A DNA stretch of 64,000 nucleotides from positions 434,001-498,000 of the forward strand of contig CAJRBF020000006.1 in assembly GCA_907165275.2 (NCBI GenBank). Reading direction: 5' to 3'. The stretch is from Zygaena filipendulae. Lineage: Eukaryota > Arthropoda > Insecta > Lepidoptera > Zygaenidae. A program made the position numbers and the translations under genes. The notes beneath the pieces are model-generated. The model was not told the origin of the DNA and did not search any database. It worked only from the letters and a program-made list of their open reading frames with translations. Shown here one piece after another: positions 11,419-21,617 of the stretch; within the stretch, counting starts at the first letter, position 1; each line of letters begins with the position of its first letter.

Positions 11419-12367
11419 TGTCGGCGTGAGGGTAGTTTCGTTATCAATAACGTTTCCCGCCGACGTATAGTTGTCGTAACTCGTTCGTTCCCCCGCTCCA
11501 CTCCATTGCCCGACTCGTCTTTGTAAGAACTTGATATAAAACGCGGGTATGCGTAAGCCGCGGGTCATTGTGACTTTGTGTTCGGTTCAGTGCAGTTATA
11601 GTGTCGTATCAGTGTCGTATCAATCTAATGCTACGTTCACACGCGCGCCGTGCAGCCCGGCGGGCTGCCTGGCGGGCTGCGCGGCATGCAGCCCGTCCCG
11701 GGCCGGCGGACATTCAAGCTGTTTACACGCACGCCGTCGTGTCAGTCAGTGCCAGAATGGCGAGCAGCGAGGATCTCGGTGTTGTTGCTGCCATATCCTT
11801 TGGCTTAACTTATTTTTATTGGAAAAAGGAACAAAATTATGAACGATTGTAATATCCGATCGTAGCGACTTTCTTAGCAACGTTGAATGAAGATCCACTC
11901 GTCGCGAAAGCGCGGGACAGACTGACTGCCCGCGCGCGTGTAAACAGTCACCGGGCGCCCGCACATTCATCCTTTGAACTTTGCCAAAAAACCGACACTT
12001 GCCCGATTCGCGGCATTCACGTTCACAGGCGCGTTCACGGGCTCGGGCGTACCGTTTACACGCTCGTGAATGTGAATGTGCACGTTGAATGTAGAGTTGA
12101 ACGCACGCGTGTGAACTTACCATTATAGTGATTACGTGTGCTGTGTCATCTAGTTGTTTCCAGAGGTTTGCTTAAGTCGGGAGCACGGGCAGTGGAGGTG
12201 AGCGTTCATGCATTGTAAAGGGGCCCCATTAAACCTACACCTGGGTCGCAAGTCCCAGGCACTGCTCCGTGTTCCCTACGGATATCTGGTATGCTGTATT
12301 ATCTATAACTATGTTGGTGCAATTGCTTATTATAGTTTCCTATTCCTATCTATCTTTATTTCCTACA
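11419..12367 (+). repeat. Left LTR (with inserted MITE)
   Basis: It begins TGTCGGCG and ends CTACA. A TATA-like GATATAAAA at about 11533 with TCATTG about 30 bp downstream is a plausible arthropod promoter and initiator. The open frame at 12208-12456 is a shadow: its start is repeated in the right LTR at 14030 and its reading runs out of the LTR. Confidence 0.85.
11630..12126. mobile_element. 497-bp GC-rich MITE inside the left LTR
   Basis: Comparison with the intact right LTR shows 497 extra bases after CAATCTAAT. Near the ends are GTTCACACGCG (11635-11645) and its reverse complement (12106-12116). Subterminal GTTCAC and GTGAAC motifs recur inside. The TSD cannot be resolved because the target was TA-rich. 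TIR style suggests a PIF/Harbinger-like or similar family, which is an inference. Open frames within are composition artefacts. Confidence 0.75.
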
Positions 12368-12381
12368 TCAGAAGTGGGATT
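12368..12381 (+). promoter_or_regulatory. Primer-binding-site-like motif
   Basis: TCAGAAGTGGGATT abuts the CA end of the left LTR with no spacer and is repeated, reversed, at 6497-6510 beside another LTR-like end. The primer tRNA is not identified from the sequence alone. Confidence 0.6.
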
Positions 12382-13737
12382 GTTTTTGCGTCCACATTTC
12401 TGCCATTGATGTTTCTACGTGCGGTTTCTCTCGGTCAAATATTACGTTTTACATAGATCCTGACGTTTTACTATTTTTTTATTATACTACTCTCGTGAAT
12501 TAGTTTAAAATGAATTGCTTTAACTAGTAAATGTGAATTATTTGAATCGAATTTCAAAGGTTTCGATACCTTTATCCATTAAGTTTTGTGATTTAATCAT
12601 ATCTACCCAGTTGTTTAGAATTTTGATGCGTGCTGCAATATTTTAACTGTTTTCTCATCCACCCGATAGTTTAAAAGCTTCGACCGTAACTCATTACTGG
12701 ATTTCCAACAGTGGGGTTGAAATCTTGTCGATTCCAACTTTTATCCTTTGTGTAAGAGAGATAATTTTTAATCTACCCACGTACCCAGCCGTCGTTATTC
12801 AGGTTTTAAGGCTGTAAATTCTAGAAAATCAGATTGAATCTTTCGTAATCACCGATTACCTACGTCTTGAATGCCGTTGATTCTCTCTTCTTCCATGTGT
12901 AGTGTTTCTGTAGGGTAGTTGTGACTTTTTACTACCGCTTGACAGAAATTGTTCGGTTGTTAATGTGTGAAATAAGTAATCCGGTTCGTAGCATTTTCAG
13001 TTAAGTTTTACAATAGTACGAGTAAGACTCTGAGGTTGGTCGGTGCTCGGTGTTGAGTTAATGAGTTAACGTTCAGTTTGCGACAGTGAGGATAGCGTGT
13101 CGGCGAGTTAGTAGATGAAAGTATGTAGTTCAGTACAAAGGAACAAAACGTAGATCAACAAAAGATAAAGACAAACAAAAAGAGAAAAAGAAAAAAAAAA
13201 AGAAAAAAAACCTAAAATGAGAATAAAAGAATGAGGATAAAACGAAAAGAAACTAAAAAAAAAAAAAGTTTTGTTAAAAAAATTAAAAAAATGTGAGTGA
13301 TTTAGGAAAGGGACAAATGGTCCATGCAATCTCGAATGAGATTGTACGTAGCTATAGGAACATGTGGTTCGGACTAGCGATGGTAATAGTTAGAGGAAAA
13401 ATCGATTCGGACTAGCTATTACGCTATAGGGACAACGGGTCCGGACTAGCAATGGTGACTGTGGTTACAGGAACAAAACAATTGGTTCGGTCGAGCTACG
13501 GTAGCTATAGGGACAATCGGTTCGGACTAGCAATGGTGAAAAACCAGTTTGAGATTCCGAGAAATCGTTAATACTCGGACCAGAATCAAATTTTTGAATG
13601 ACTGAATTGTACGATTGCAATTAAGATTGACGTTAAGGAATTCTATGTCAGGATGAACGAGCGTTAACATTAGTAGTTTTCTCAGATGTCTTCCTGTTCT
13701 TAGAGCGCACGAGGACGTGCGCATGTCAGTATGGCCG
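12382..13737 (+). other. Non-coding interior of the LTR retrotransposon
   Basis: No open frame with retrotransposon motifs. An A-rich purine tract lies at about 13185-13295. A degenerate short repeat of GGTTCGGACTAGCAATGG type occurs about five times between 13360 and 13535. This size and content fit a LARD/TRIM-like element that carries packaging or priming signals only. Confidence 0.6.
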
Positions 13738-14189
13738 TGTCGGCGTGAGGGTAGTTTCGTTATCAATAACGTTTCCCGCCGACGTATAGTTGTCGTAACT
13801 CGTTCGTTCCCCCGCTCCACTCCATTGCCCGACTCGTCTTTGTTAGAACTTGATATAAAACGCGGGTATGCGTAAGCCGCGGGTCATTGTGACTTTGTGT
13901 TCGGTTCAGTGCAGTTATAGTGTCGTATCAGTGTCGTATCAATCTAATAGTGATTACGTGTGCTGTGTCATCTAGTTATTTCCAGAGGTTTGCTTAAGTC
14001 GGGAGCACGGGCAGTGGAGGTGAGCGTTCATGCATTGTAAAGGGGCCCCATTAAACCTACACCTGGGTCGCAAGTCCCAGGCACTGCTCCGTGTTCCCTA
14101 CGGATATCTGGTATGCTGTATTATCTATAACTATGTTGGTGCAATTGCTTATTATAGTTTCCTATTCCTATCTATCTTTATTTCCTACA
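13738..14189 (+). repeat. Right LTR (452 bp, uninterrupted)
   Basis: From TGTCGGCG to CCTACA. It shows the pre-insertion state of the left LTR. The two differ at one base near the TCTTTGT(A/T)AGAAC stretch and one near CTAGTT(G/A)TTTCC. Confidence 0.88.
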
Positions 14190-14455
14190 TGTTCAATATT
14201 TTGTTACATACTTTAAATGTAATAATAATAATAATAATAATAATAAAGAAATTTTTATTTAACAGCACACAATTACAGTAAAAGTTACAGAATAGTATGA
14301 TATTGAATAGCATGATATGAATAGTATTTGGTGCGGCAAAAAGGAGATGTAATAAGGTAAACACATAATTAAAAAACATTCCCTAACTCTTAATAAATTG
14401 TTCTGAATAGGTAACTTAATTTTGTGGGTTAACATGTTATTGCTTATCTGCGTCC

Positions 14456-17169
14456 ATTTATTTATTAATATTTTGGTAATTTTTAATATTTCATCAACTT
14501 AGAAAAATCAGCATAGTACCTAATTGAATTATTAATTCCGTTTTTTAAGTTATTTGGTTGTTTTTTAAAAGTGTTTCGTTGCTGGTCCGGCGTTGTTTAA
14601 TGCTCTTTTCGGTTTCGAAACCCTTCCTGGCCGCATCGGCGCAGGAATTATCCAAATTTCTGGGATTTTTGCAAAAATTTATACTTTTCTTCAAAATTTT
14701 ACGCTTTCGGGAGGTTTGGCCGCAAAGTTTTTCCTATAAAATACCTAGAGGAACATCCCCCGCGTCGATTGACACCCTCCGCGCTCGATTCCGACCGCGG
14801 CGAAGCAAAAAAACGCCAAATTTTATTACGTCATCCGCAAATACCTACCCCTTCCGCGCACCCGAGGCTACCTAAGTAAACGCGTGTTTGAAGCGACAAT
14901 CGATATTAATATCAATAAAATAACAAACTACGTCGCTTTTTTGGTGTTTTCGAACTGGTTTTCGCTGTTGTTTGTCTATCCGCAACCCCTAAACTCACCC
15001 CCGCATATTTATTTATTAATATTTTGGTAATTTTTAATATTTCATCGACTTGGAAAAACCCGTATAGTAATTGAATTATTAATTCCGTTTTTTAAGTTAT
15101 TTGGTTGTTTTTTAAAAGTGTTTCGTTGCTGGTCCGGCGTTGTTTAATGCTCTTTTCGGTTTCGAAACCCTTCCTGGCCGCATCGGCGCAGGAATCATCC
15201 AAATTTCTGGGATTTTTGCAAAAATGATTACTTTTCTTCAAAATTTTACGCTTTCGGGAGGTTTGGCCGCAAAGTTTTTCCTATAAAATACCTAGAGGAA
15301 CATCCCCCGCGTCGATTGACACCCTCCGCGCTCGATTCCGACCGCGGCGAAGCAAAAAAACGCCAAATTTTATTACGTCATCCGCAAATACCTACCCCCT
15401 CCGCGCACCCGACGCTACCTAAGTAAACGCGTGTTTGAAGCGACAATCGATATTAATATCAATAAAATAACAAACTACGTCGCTTTTTTGGTGTTTTCGG
15501 ACTGGTTTTCGCTGTTGTTTGTCTATCCGCAACCTCTAAACTCACCCCCGCATATTTATTTATTAATATTTTGGTAATTTTTAATATTTCATCGACTTAG
15601 AAAATCCGCATAGTGATTGAATTATTAATTCCGTTTTTTAAGTTATTTGGTTGTTTTTTATAAGTGTTTCGTTGCTGGTCCGGCGTTGTTTAACGCTCTT
15701 TTCGTTTTCGACACCCTTCCTGGCCGCATCGGCGCAGGAATTATCCAAATTTCTGGGATTTTTGCAAAAATGTTTACTTTTCTTCAAAATTTCACGCTTT
15801 CTGGAGGTTTGGCCGCAAAGTTTTTCCTATAAAATACCTAGAGGAACATCCCCCGCGTCGATTGACACCCTCCGCACTCGATTCCGACCGCGGCGAAGCG
15901 AAAAAACGCCTAATTTTATTACGTCATCCGCAAATACCTACCCCCTCCGCGCACCCGAGGCTACCTAAGTAAACGCGTGTTCGAAGCGACAATCGATATT
16001 AATATCAATAATATAACAAACTACGTCGCTTTTTTGGTGTTTTAGAACTGGTTTTCGCTGTTGTTTGTCTATCCGCAACCCCTAAACTCACCCCCGCATA
16101 TTTATTTATTAATATTTTGGTAATTTTTAATATTTCATCGTCTTAGAAAAATCCGCATAGTGCCTAATTCAATTATTAATTCCGTTTTTTAAGTTATTTG
16201 GTTGTTTTTTATAAGTGTTTCGTTGCTGGTCCGGCGTTGTTTGACGCTCTTTTCGTTTTCGACACCCTTCCTGGCCGCATCGGCGCAGGAATTATCCAAA
16301 TTTCTGGGATTTTTGCAAAAATTTATACTTTTCTTCAAAATTTAACGCTTTCGGGAGGTTTGGCCGCAAAGTTTTTCCTATAAAATACCTAGAGGAACAT
16401 CTCCCGCGTCGATTGACACCCTCCGCGCTCGATTCCGACCGCGGCGAAGCGAAAAAACGCCAAATTTTATTACGTCATCCGCAAATACCTACCCCCTCCG
16501 CGCACCCGAGGCTACCTAAGTAAACGCGTGTTTGAAGCGACAATCGATATTAATATCAATAAAATAACAAACTACGTCGCTTTATTGGTGTTTTCGAACT
16601 AGTTTTCGCTGTTGTTTGTCTATCCGCAACCCCTAAACTCATCCCCGCATATTTATTAATATTTTGGTAATTTTTAATATTTCATCGACTTGGAAAAACC
16701 CGCATAGTAATTGAATTATTAATTCCGTTTTTTAAGTTATTTGGTTGTTTTTTATAAGTGTTTCGTTGGCTGTCCGGCGTTGTTTAACGCTCTTTTCGGT
16801 TTCGACACCCTTCCTGGCCGCATCGGCGCAGGAATTATCCAAATTTCTGGGATTTTTGCAAATTTTTTTACTTTTCTTCAAAATTTAACGCTTTCGGGAG
16901 GTTTGGCCGCAAAGTTTTTCCTATAAAATACCTGGAGGAACATCCCCCGCATCGATTGACACCCTCCGCGCTCGATTCCGACCGCGGCGAAGCGAAAAAA
17001 CGCCAAATTTTATTACGTCATCCGCAAATACCTACCCCCTCCGCGCACCCGAGGCTACCTAAGTAAACGCGTGTTCGAAGCGACAATCGATATTAATATC
17101 AATAATATAACAAACTACGTCGCTTTTTTGGTGTTTTAGAACTGGTTTTCGCTGTTGTTTGTCTATCCG
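14456..17169 (+). repeat. Main satellite array, segment 4
   Basis: Units start at about 14556, 15105, 15649, 16200 and 16743. Two junction haplotypes alternate: one with AATAATATAAC, TTTTAGAACTGG and GCCTAATTCAATT, the other with AATAAAATAAC, TTTTCGAACTGG and GTAATTGAATT. Confidence 0.97.
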
Positions 17170-17344
17170 GTGTGTCTATGTGGTTCCGGCTGAAAACCAG
17201 CGCTGCCTCACACTGTTAAGTGTGTGAGATAGCATTATGCTGAGCCGGGACCATTTTGTCAACATTTTTGTATTGTTTTTTATTGCAGTTGTATATTATG
17301 TGTTGGTTGACAAATAAATTTATTTTCTTTCTTTCTTCTTTCTT
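17170..17344 (+). mobile_element. Short retroposon with (TTTC)n tail, sense strand
   Basis: A 175-bp insertion flanked by an 8-bp TSD, TCTATCCG (17162-17169 and 17345-17352). It ends ACAAATAAATTTATTTTC followed by TTTC repeats. CTGAAAACCAGCGCTG and GCATTATGCTGAGCCGGG show relation to the 3' UTR of the CR1-like copy at 7885-8543. It is a strongly 5'-truncated copy or a derived SINE. It is the only microsatellite-tailed retroposon in the array on the plus strand. Confidence 0.85.
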
Positions 17345-17433
17345 TCTATCCGCAACCCCTAAACTCATCCCCGCATATTTATTAATATTTTGGTAATTTT
17401 TAATTTTTTATCGACTTGGTAACCCGCATAGTA
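17345..17433 (+). repeat. Main satellite array, segment 5
   Basis: Remaining unit fragment up to the LOA-like insertion. Its last 12 bases, ACCCGCATAGTA, are the left copy of that element's TSD. Confidence 0.95.
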
Positions 17434-17515
17434 TTGTATTTGTATTTGTAAACGGGCCGGTTTCCGCAATTCGACGACTGGGCGCCTATTTTGCGTGTGG
17501 TGGGAATTGTGCCGC

Positions 17516-20500
17516 TTATTCATACCAGCCAAGCTCCTCCAGGAAGCCCAGCAACTTCCTGATGTCGCTGAAGGCTTCTGGGAGCGAACTTGGTGCTCCC
17601 AGGTGTTTGACCCGGTATGGTGCTACTCCATCACACTCTAGTAGCATGTGGGCAGCTGTTTCCTCAGCCCTCATGCATGCCCTGCAGAGGGGGCTATCTG
17701 TGACATTTATAGTGTATAAATGCTTGTTATAAGGGCCATGACCTGTGAGGGCACCCGTTACCATGCGGAGCTGGGTTCTACTTAGCCGCAGGAGACTGCG
17801 GGAGAGGCGAGCATTGGCCCTTGGTAAGGTCGCCCTTGCCTGCCCGCAGTCGCCACGCCTCCTCCAGGTCCGGTCGTGCTGTTGTCCAGTTCTTTGGCGT
17901 AGTTGTGTTCGGATCCAGCCGAATGGTAGGGGCACTATAGGTTCCGGGCCGAAAATAGCCGTGTCGGAACCCCTGCGCGCCAGCTCATCCGCCGCATCGT
18001 TCCCTCGAGAGTCACTATGGCCCTTTATCCATTGCAGGGTAATGCTGTTGTTATTATTGCATACCTCTGTCAATGCTTGGTGACACTCGTGTATTAGGCT
18101 CGAGGTAATCGCATGATTCCCAAGTGCCTGTAATACTGACATGCTGTCTGAAATAATGCGGATCGAGTGGTTCTCCACCTTCCTAGCCGCAATTGCTCTT
18201 GCTGCCATTATGATGCCCACACATTCGGCTTGAAATACCGTGTTGTGGGTACCTAACGGCATCGATATGCTAATATTCAGGTCTTCCGAAAAAGTTCCGG
18301 AGCCAGTACCTGAGTTTGTTTTGGAGTCATCTGTGAAGATTCTCAGCTCTCTTTGGTTGAGGCTTTCAGCCCCCACCTCAAAGAGCTGGATCTTATATTT
18401 CTTGTCGAAGACAAATTGCATCGGAATTCTGTCATTTATCGCATCAATGAGCGGTACATCCTCTATGGCTCTATCGAGGATTTTTGTGTGAGGAGTTCCG
18501 ATGTTCCTCTATAGATTAAGGGACCTTAGGCGAACTGCTGAGGTAGCTGCCTCCTGCTGGATAAAAAGATCCAGAGGGGGCAGACCCAGCATCATTTCCA
18601 GAGCTGCCGTAGGGGTCGTCCTCATGCAGCCTGTTATCGCCATGCATATTAATCTCTGGAAGCGCTGTAGTTTATTGGTAGTTGTGGTCAGCTCGGTTCG
18701 CGGCCACCAGGTCACTGAACCGTAGCTGATCGTTGGTCTCAACACCGTTGTATAAAGCCATAATGTGATTTTGGGGGATAACCCCAATTTTTTACCAATC
18801 ATCCTGCGGCACTGCCAAAAGACGATGCTGGCTTTGTTTAATATGTATTCTATATGGTTGCTCCAGTTCAACTTGCTGTCAAGTTTAAGTCCCAGATACT
18901 TGACCTCAGTTGATAGCTGTAGCTCTGTTTTAAACAGCCTAGGTAGATTGTATCTACCTAGGTCTCGTTTGTTCGTGAACATTACTAGTGTTACGGACAG
19001 CCAGCCGATTTGGGCGAGGATGTGCGTGACGGGCGCCGTAGTATAAGATTTAGAATAAGACATAGATATAGATTATAGACATTAAGTGATTAGTAATTAT
19101 TATAGGAATAAACAAAACTCGACCTTGGGGCCCACCCGCTAGTAGAAAGACACATGCCATGTCGTTCACTCACTCTAGCTAAGCTTGTTAGAAAGAGTGA
19201 GGTGATAAAGAAGGGGATGGCATGGTTGCCGGTGGGAGAATACGTATACCTACCTGCTTGTCTATAAATGTTTGAACATTCGGTTCACTCGTCCATTTTG
19301 CCATTCGCGCGGCGGCGGGCCACAAGGGAGCAGGAAGTCAAGACCAGTGCAGTGTTATTATTTCCAACGCTCCCCGTTCTAACCTCAAAGTTAACCTATT
19401 AATACAGTCCACAACAATCGTAGTCAGGGAAAAGGCGAAAGTGTCGTCTACAACTAGTTCAGTTTTTGTTGGGTTAACCGACAGCTTATAGGTAGCACAC
19501 CATTTCTCCACGACTCGAAGTGCCGCCTGTGTAACGTCGCAAACTATATTTGCAAAGTTACCGGTCACTAGTATCGCGAGGTCATCGGCGTACCCAATTG
19601 TATAAAAGTGGTTTGCGTTGAGGGTGGTGATAAGGTCATTCACCACCATGTTCCATAGGAGGGGCGAGAGCACTCCCCCTTGGGGGCAGCCCTTCGCCAC
19701 TAACGCTCCCAGTGTCTCATCCTCTGCAAACCTGATTATTCTTTTGCTTAGCATGTTTTCAATCCACTGTGTTAAGACAGCATTGGTGCCGTGCCTTGAT
19801 AGAGCAGTACCAATGCTAGAAAAGTTTGTTTTGTCGAAGGCCCCTTCGATGTCTATGAAGGTGCCTAGGCAAATTGCTTTGTTTTGAATCGCTTCCTCAA
19901 TTTTGGATACAACCAAATGTAGGGTCGATTCGGTTGATTTACCTGAACTGTACGCGTGTTGGTGTCGGTGCAGTGGTATGTTCTTGAGCGCTTTGTCCCT
20001 CAGTTCCCTGTCACACATCCTCTCTAGCGTTTTAAGCAGGAATGATGTGAGGCTAATTGGTGTGAAGGATTTTGCGTCAGTATAGTCGCTTTTGCCCGGT
20101 TTAGGTATAAAGATTACCCTAACCTCGCGCCACTGCAGTGGGATGTACCTGTGCGCGAGGCACGCGCATAGCAGTGGTGTTAATACTCGGGCTAGCGGCC
20201 TCCCACCCCATTGCAGCAGAGCAGGAAAGATACCATCCATGCCCGCCGTCTTAAAGGGTTGGAAGCTGCTGATGGCCCATTCAGTTTTGTCTAGGGTTAC
20301 AACCTGTTGAGCAAAGTTCCAGCACTCCTGTGTTGGCTTTGTTATTGTGTCCTTCCAATCAACCGTCTGCACGAGACTGCATTCTGGGAAATGGGTCCGT
20401 AGCAGCACTTGTTGAGTCTCCTCATGAGATGTGGTAAGGGTGTTGTCTGGTTTACGAAGAGATCCCAAGCCGTGATTGGGTTGGCTAGATAGAATCTTCC

Positions 20501-21617
20501 GTAACCGATTCGCCTGTTCGTTGTTGCTAATGCCTTCGCAGAATTTTCGCCACGAGGCTGTTCTCCAGTACCGGAGACGCTTTTTGTACATGCTCTTAGC
20601 GTTCATGTAGTTATCCCAGTCTTGCTCGTCGTATGTATTCATTGTCCTGTTGAATAATTTCCTAACCCTTTTCCTGAGCCTTTCTAGCTCTGGACCCCAC
20701 CAGGGTTGACCTTTACGGCCTGCCTCCCGTGGCGCGGTTAGGGGGCATGCATCGTGGTAGCATTCCATCACTGTTCTTGTGAGATCTGTTACCTGATTCT
20801 CTATTTGAATTGTGTCTTCAATTGCCGCAGGCACCTTAAACCCTCCTAGTTTGTCTCTAAGTTTCCTTGAGTAGCAAACCCGGTCGGTCTTGCGGGGGAG
20901 CCTGCGGGGTTGTATTTCCTGGGTTGTTACCTGGATGTTGAACCTGATCCATCTGTGGTCGGAGCATGACGCTTCGTCCGACACGTGCCACTCGGAGATA
21001 AGGTTCGCAGCAATATTAGTGGCCAGAGTAAGATCTATAATGGTTTTACTCCGTCTGGTCACATATGTTGGTTTGGCACCCTGATTTATAATATCTAGAG
21101 TTGTAGTGGAGAGATATTCTAAAAGCATCTTACCTCTGTTGTTCGTCGCTCTGTTGCCCCACAGTGTGTGGTGGCAATTGGAGTCCGTTGCAATTATTAG
21201 CTCCAGTCCCTCCGCCTCGCAGTAGCCGACCAGCCTCGCCATGCCATGGGGTGGAGGATCCTCTCCCTCGGGCATGTAGACGCTGGCCAGCACTACCTGC
21301 TGCAGGACTGGAACTTGCTTCATTGTTATCCGCACAGCACACAGATCTCTGGAACAGAAATCCATTAGTGGTTGCACGAGAATATTGTTAGTAGCATAGT
21401 CTATACAAGCCCTAGGGCTCGTTTCAATACTTGTTATGATCTTACCTCCTAAGTTGGAAAGGCCCTGTATAGTGCCTGTGCTGCTGATCCACGGCTCCTG
21501 TATCAGCAGGATGGCTGTATTGCTAACCTCCAACCACTTCCGCACCTGAGCCGTGGCGGTCATACTGTGGTGGAGGTTTGCTTGTAGTACCTGGCATCTA
21601 GACGAGGGGGACGCCAT
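17516..21617 (-). pseudogene. LOA-like ORF2 (endonuclease / reverse transcriptase / RNase H), interrupted
   Basis: The product would nick the target DNA and reverse-transcribe the element RNA. The 759-codon first part has an APE-type endonuclease with N14, E41, Y114, D145/N147, D195 and the SDH triad at 219-221, then the RT core with GCPQGGVLSPLLWN and YADD at about residues 676-679 (19592-19581). After the solo LTR the frame continues with RT thumb sequence, an in-frame TAG at 18511-18509 where a tryptophan codon would be expected, an RNase H domain (FTDDSK, QAEC, SDS and GNDAAD carry the acidic residues) and CRAC-x8-H-x4-C near the end. Removing the LTR and one TSD copy leaves 1,211 codons in one frame, so these two lesions are the only breaks I see. 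The ATG overlaps the end of ORF1 by 20 bases. Confidence 0.88.
18989..19452. mobile_element. Solo LTR (464 bp) inside LOA-like ORF2
   Basis: It begins TGTTACGGACAGCC and ends GTCGTCTACA, with a 5-bp TSD ACTAG on both sides (18984-18988 and 19453-19457). TG...CA termini and a 5-bp TSD fit a Gypsy or BEL LTR left by recombination between two LTRs. It is not similar to the BEL LTR at 38973 or to the LTR at 11419. TATAAA occurs at about 19263. The 93-codon open frame across 18765-19046 is a shadow. Confidence 0.88.

Larger units (their letters stand above)
11419..14189 (+). mobile_element. Non-autonomous LTR retrotransposon nested in the TIR element
   Basis: Two LTRs beginning TGTCGGCGTGAGGG and ending TTTCCTACA flank a 1,370-bp interior without gag or pol. 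The right LTR is 452 bp; the left is 949 bp because of a 497-bp insertion. Outside the insertion I see two mismatches, so it is young. Flanks show TGTT on both sides (11415-11418 and 14190-14193), a 4-bp TSD. A primer-binding-like motif starts at 12368. The polypurine tract before 13738 is weak. Movement would need proteins supplied by another element. Confidence 0.82.
11317..14455. mobile_element. TIR DNA transposon (non-autonomous), interrupted by an LTR element
   Basis: The left end contains AGATAAGCAATAGTGTGTTAA and the right end, reverse-complemented, AGATAAGCAATAACATGTTAA. These form an imperfect terminal inverted repeat of about 30 bp. The satellite is split with ATTT on both sides (11313-11316 and 14456-14459), a possible 4-bp TSD. 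Only about 370 bp belong to the element; the rest is the nested LTR retrotransposon. No transposase is present. Its right part (14190-14455) holds an (AAT)n run near 14221 followed by AAAGAAATTTTTATTT, probably a further short retroposon. Superfamily not assigned. Confidence 0.65.

Noticed and set aside
11549..12128. Arg/Ala-rich frames on both strands
   Set aside because: They arise from the GC-rich MITE in the left LTR and have no conserved motif.
12208..12456. Hydrophobic 82-codon frame starting MHCKGAPL, also at 14030
   Set aside because: Lies in the LTRs; the two copies share only the LTR part and have different ends, so it is not a conserved protein.
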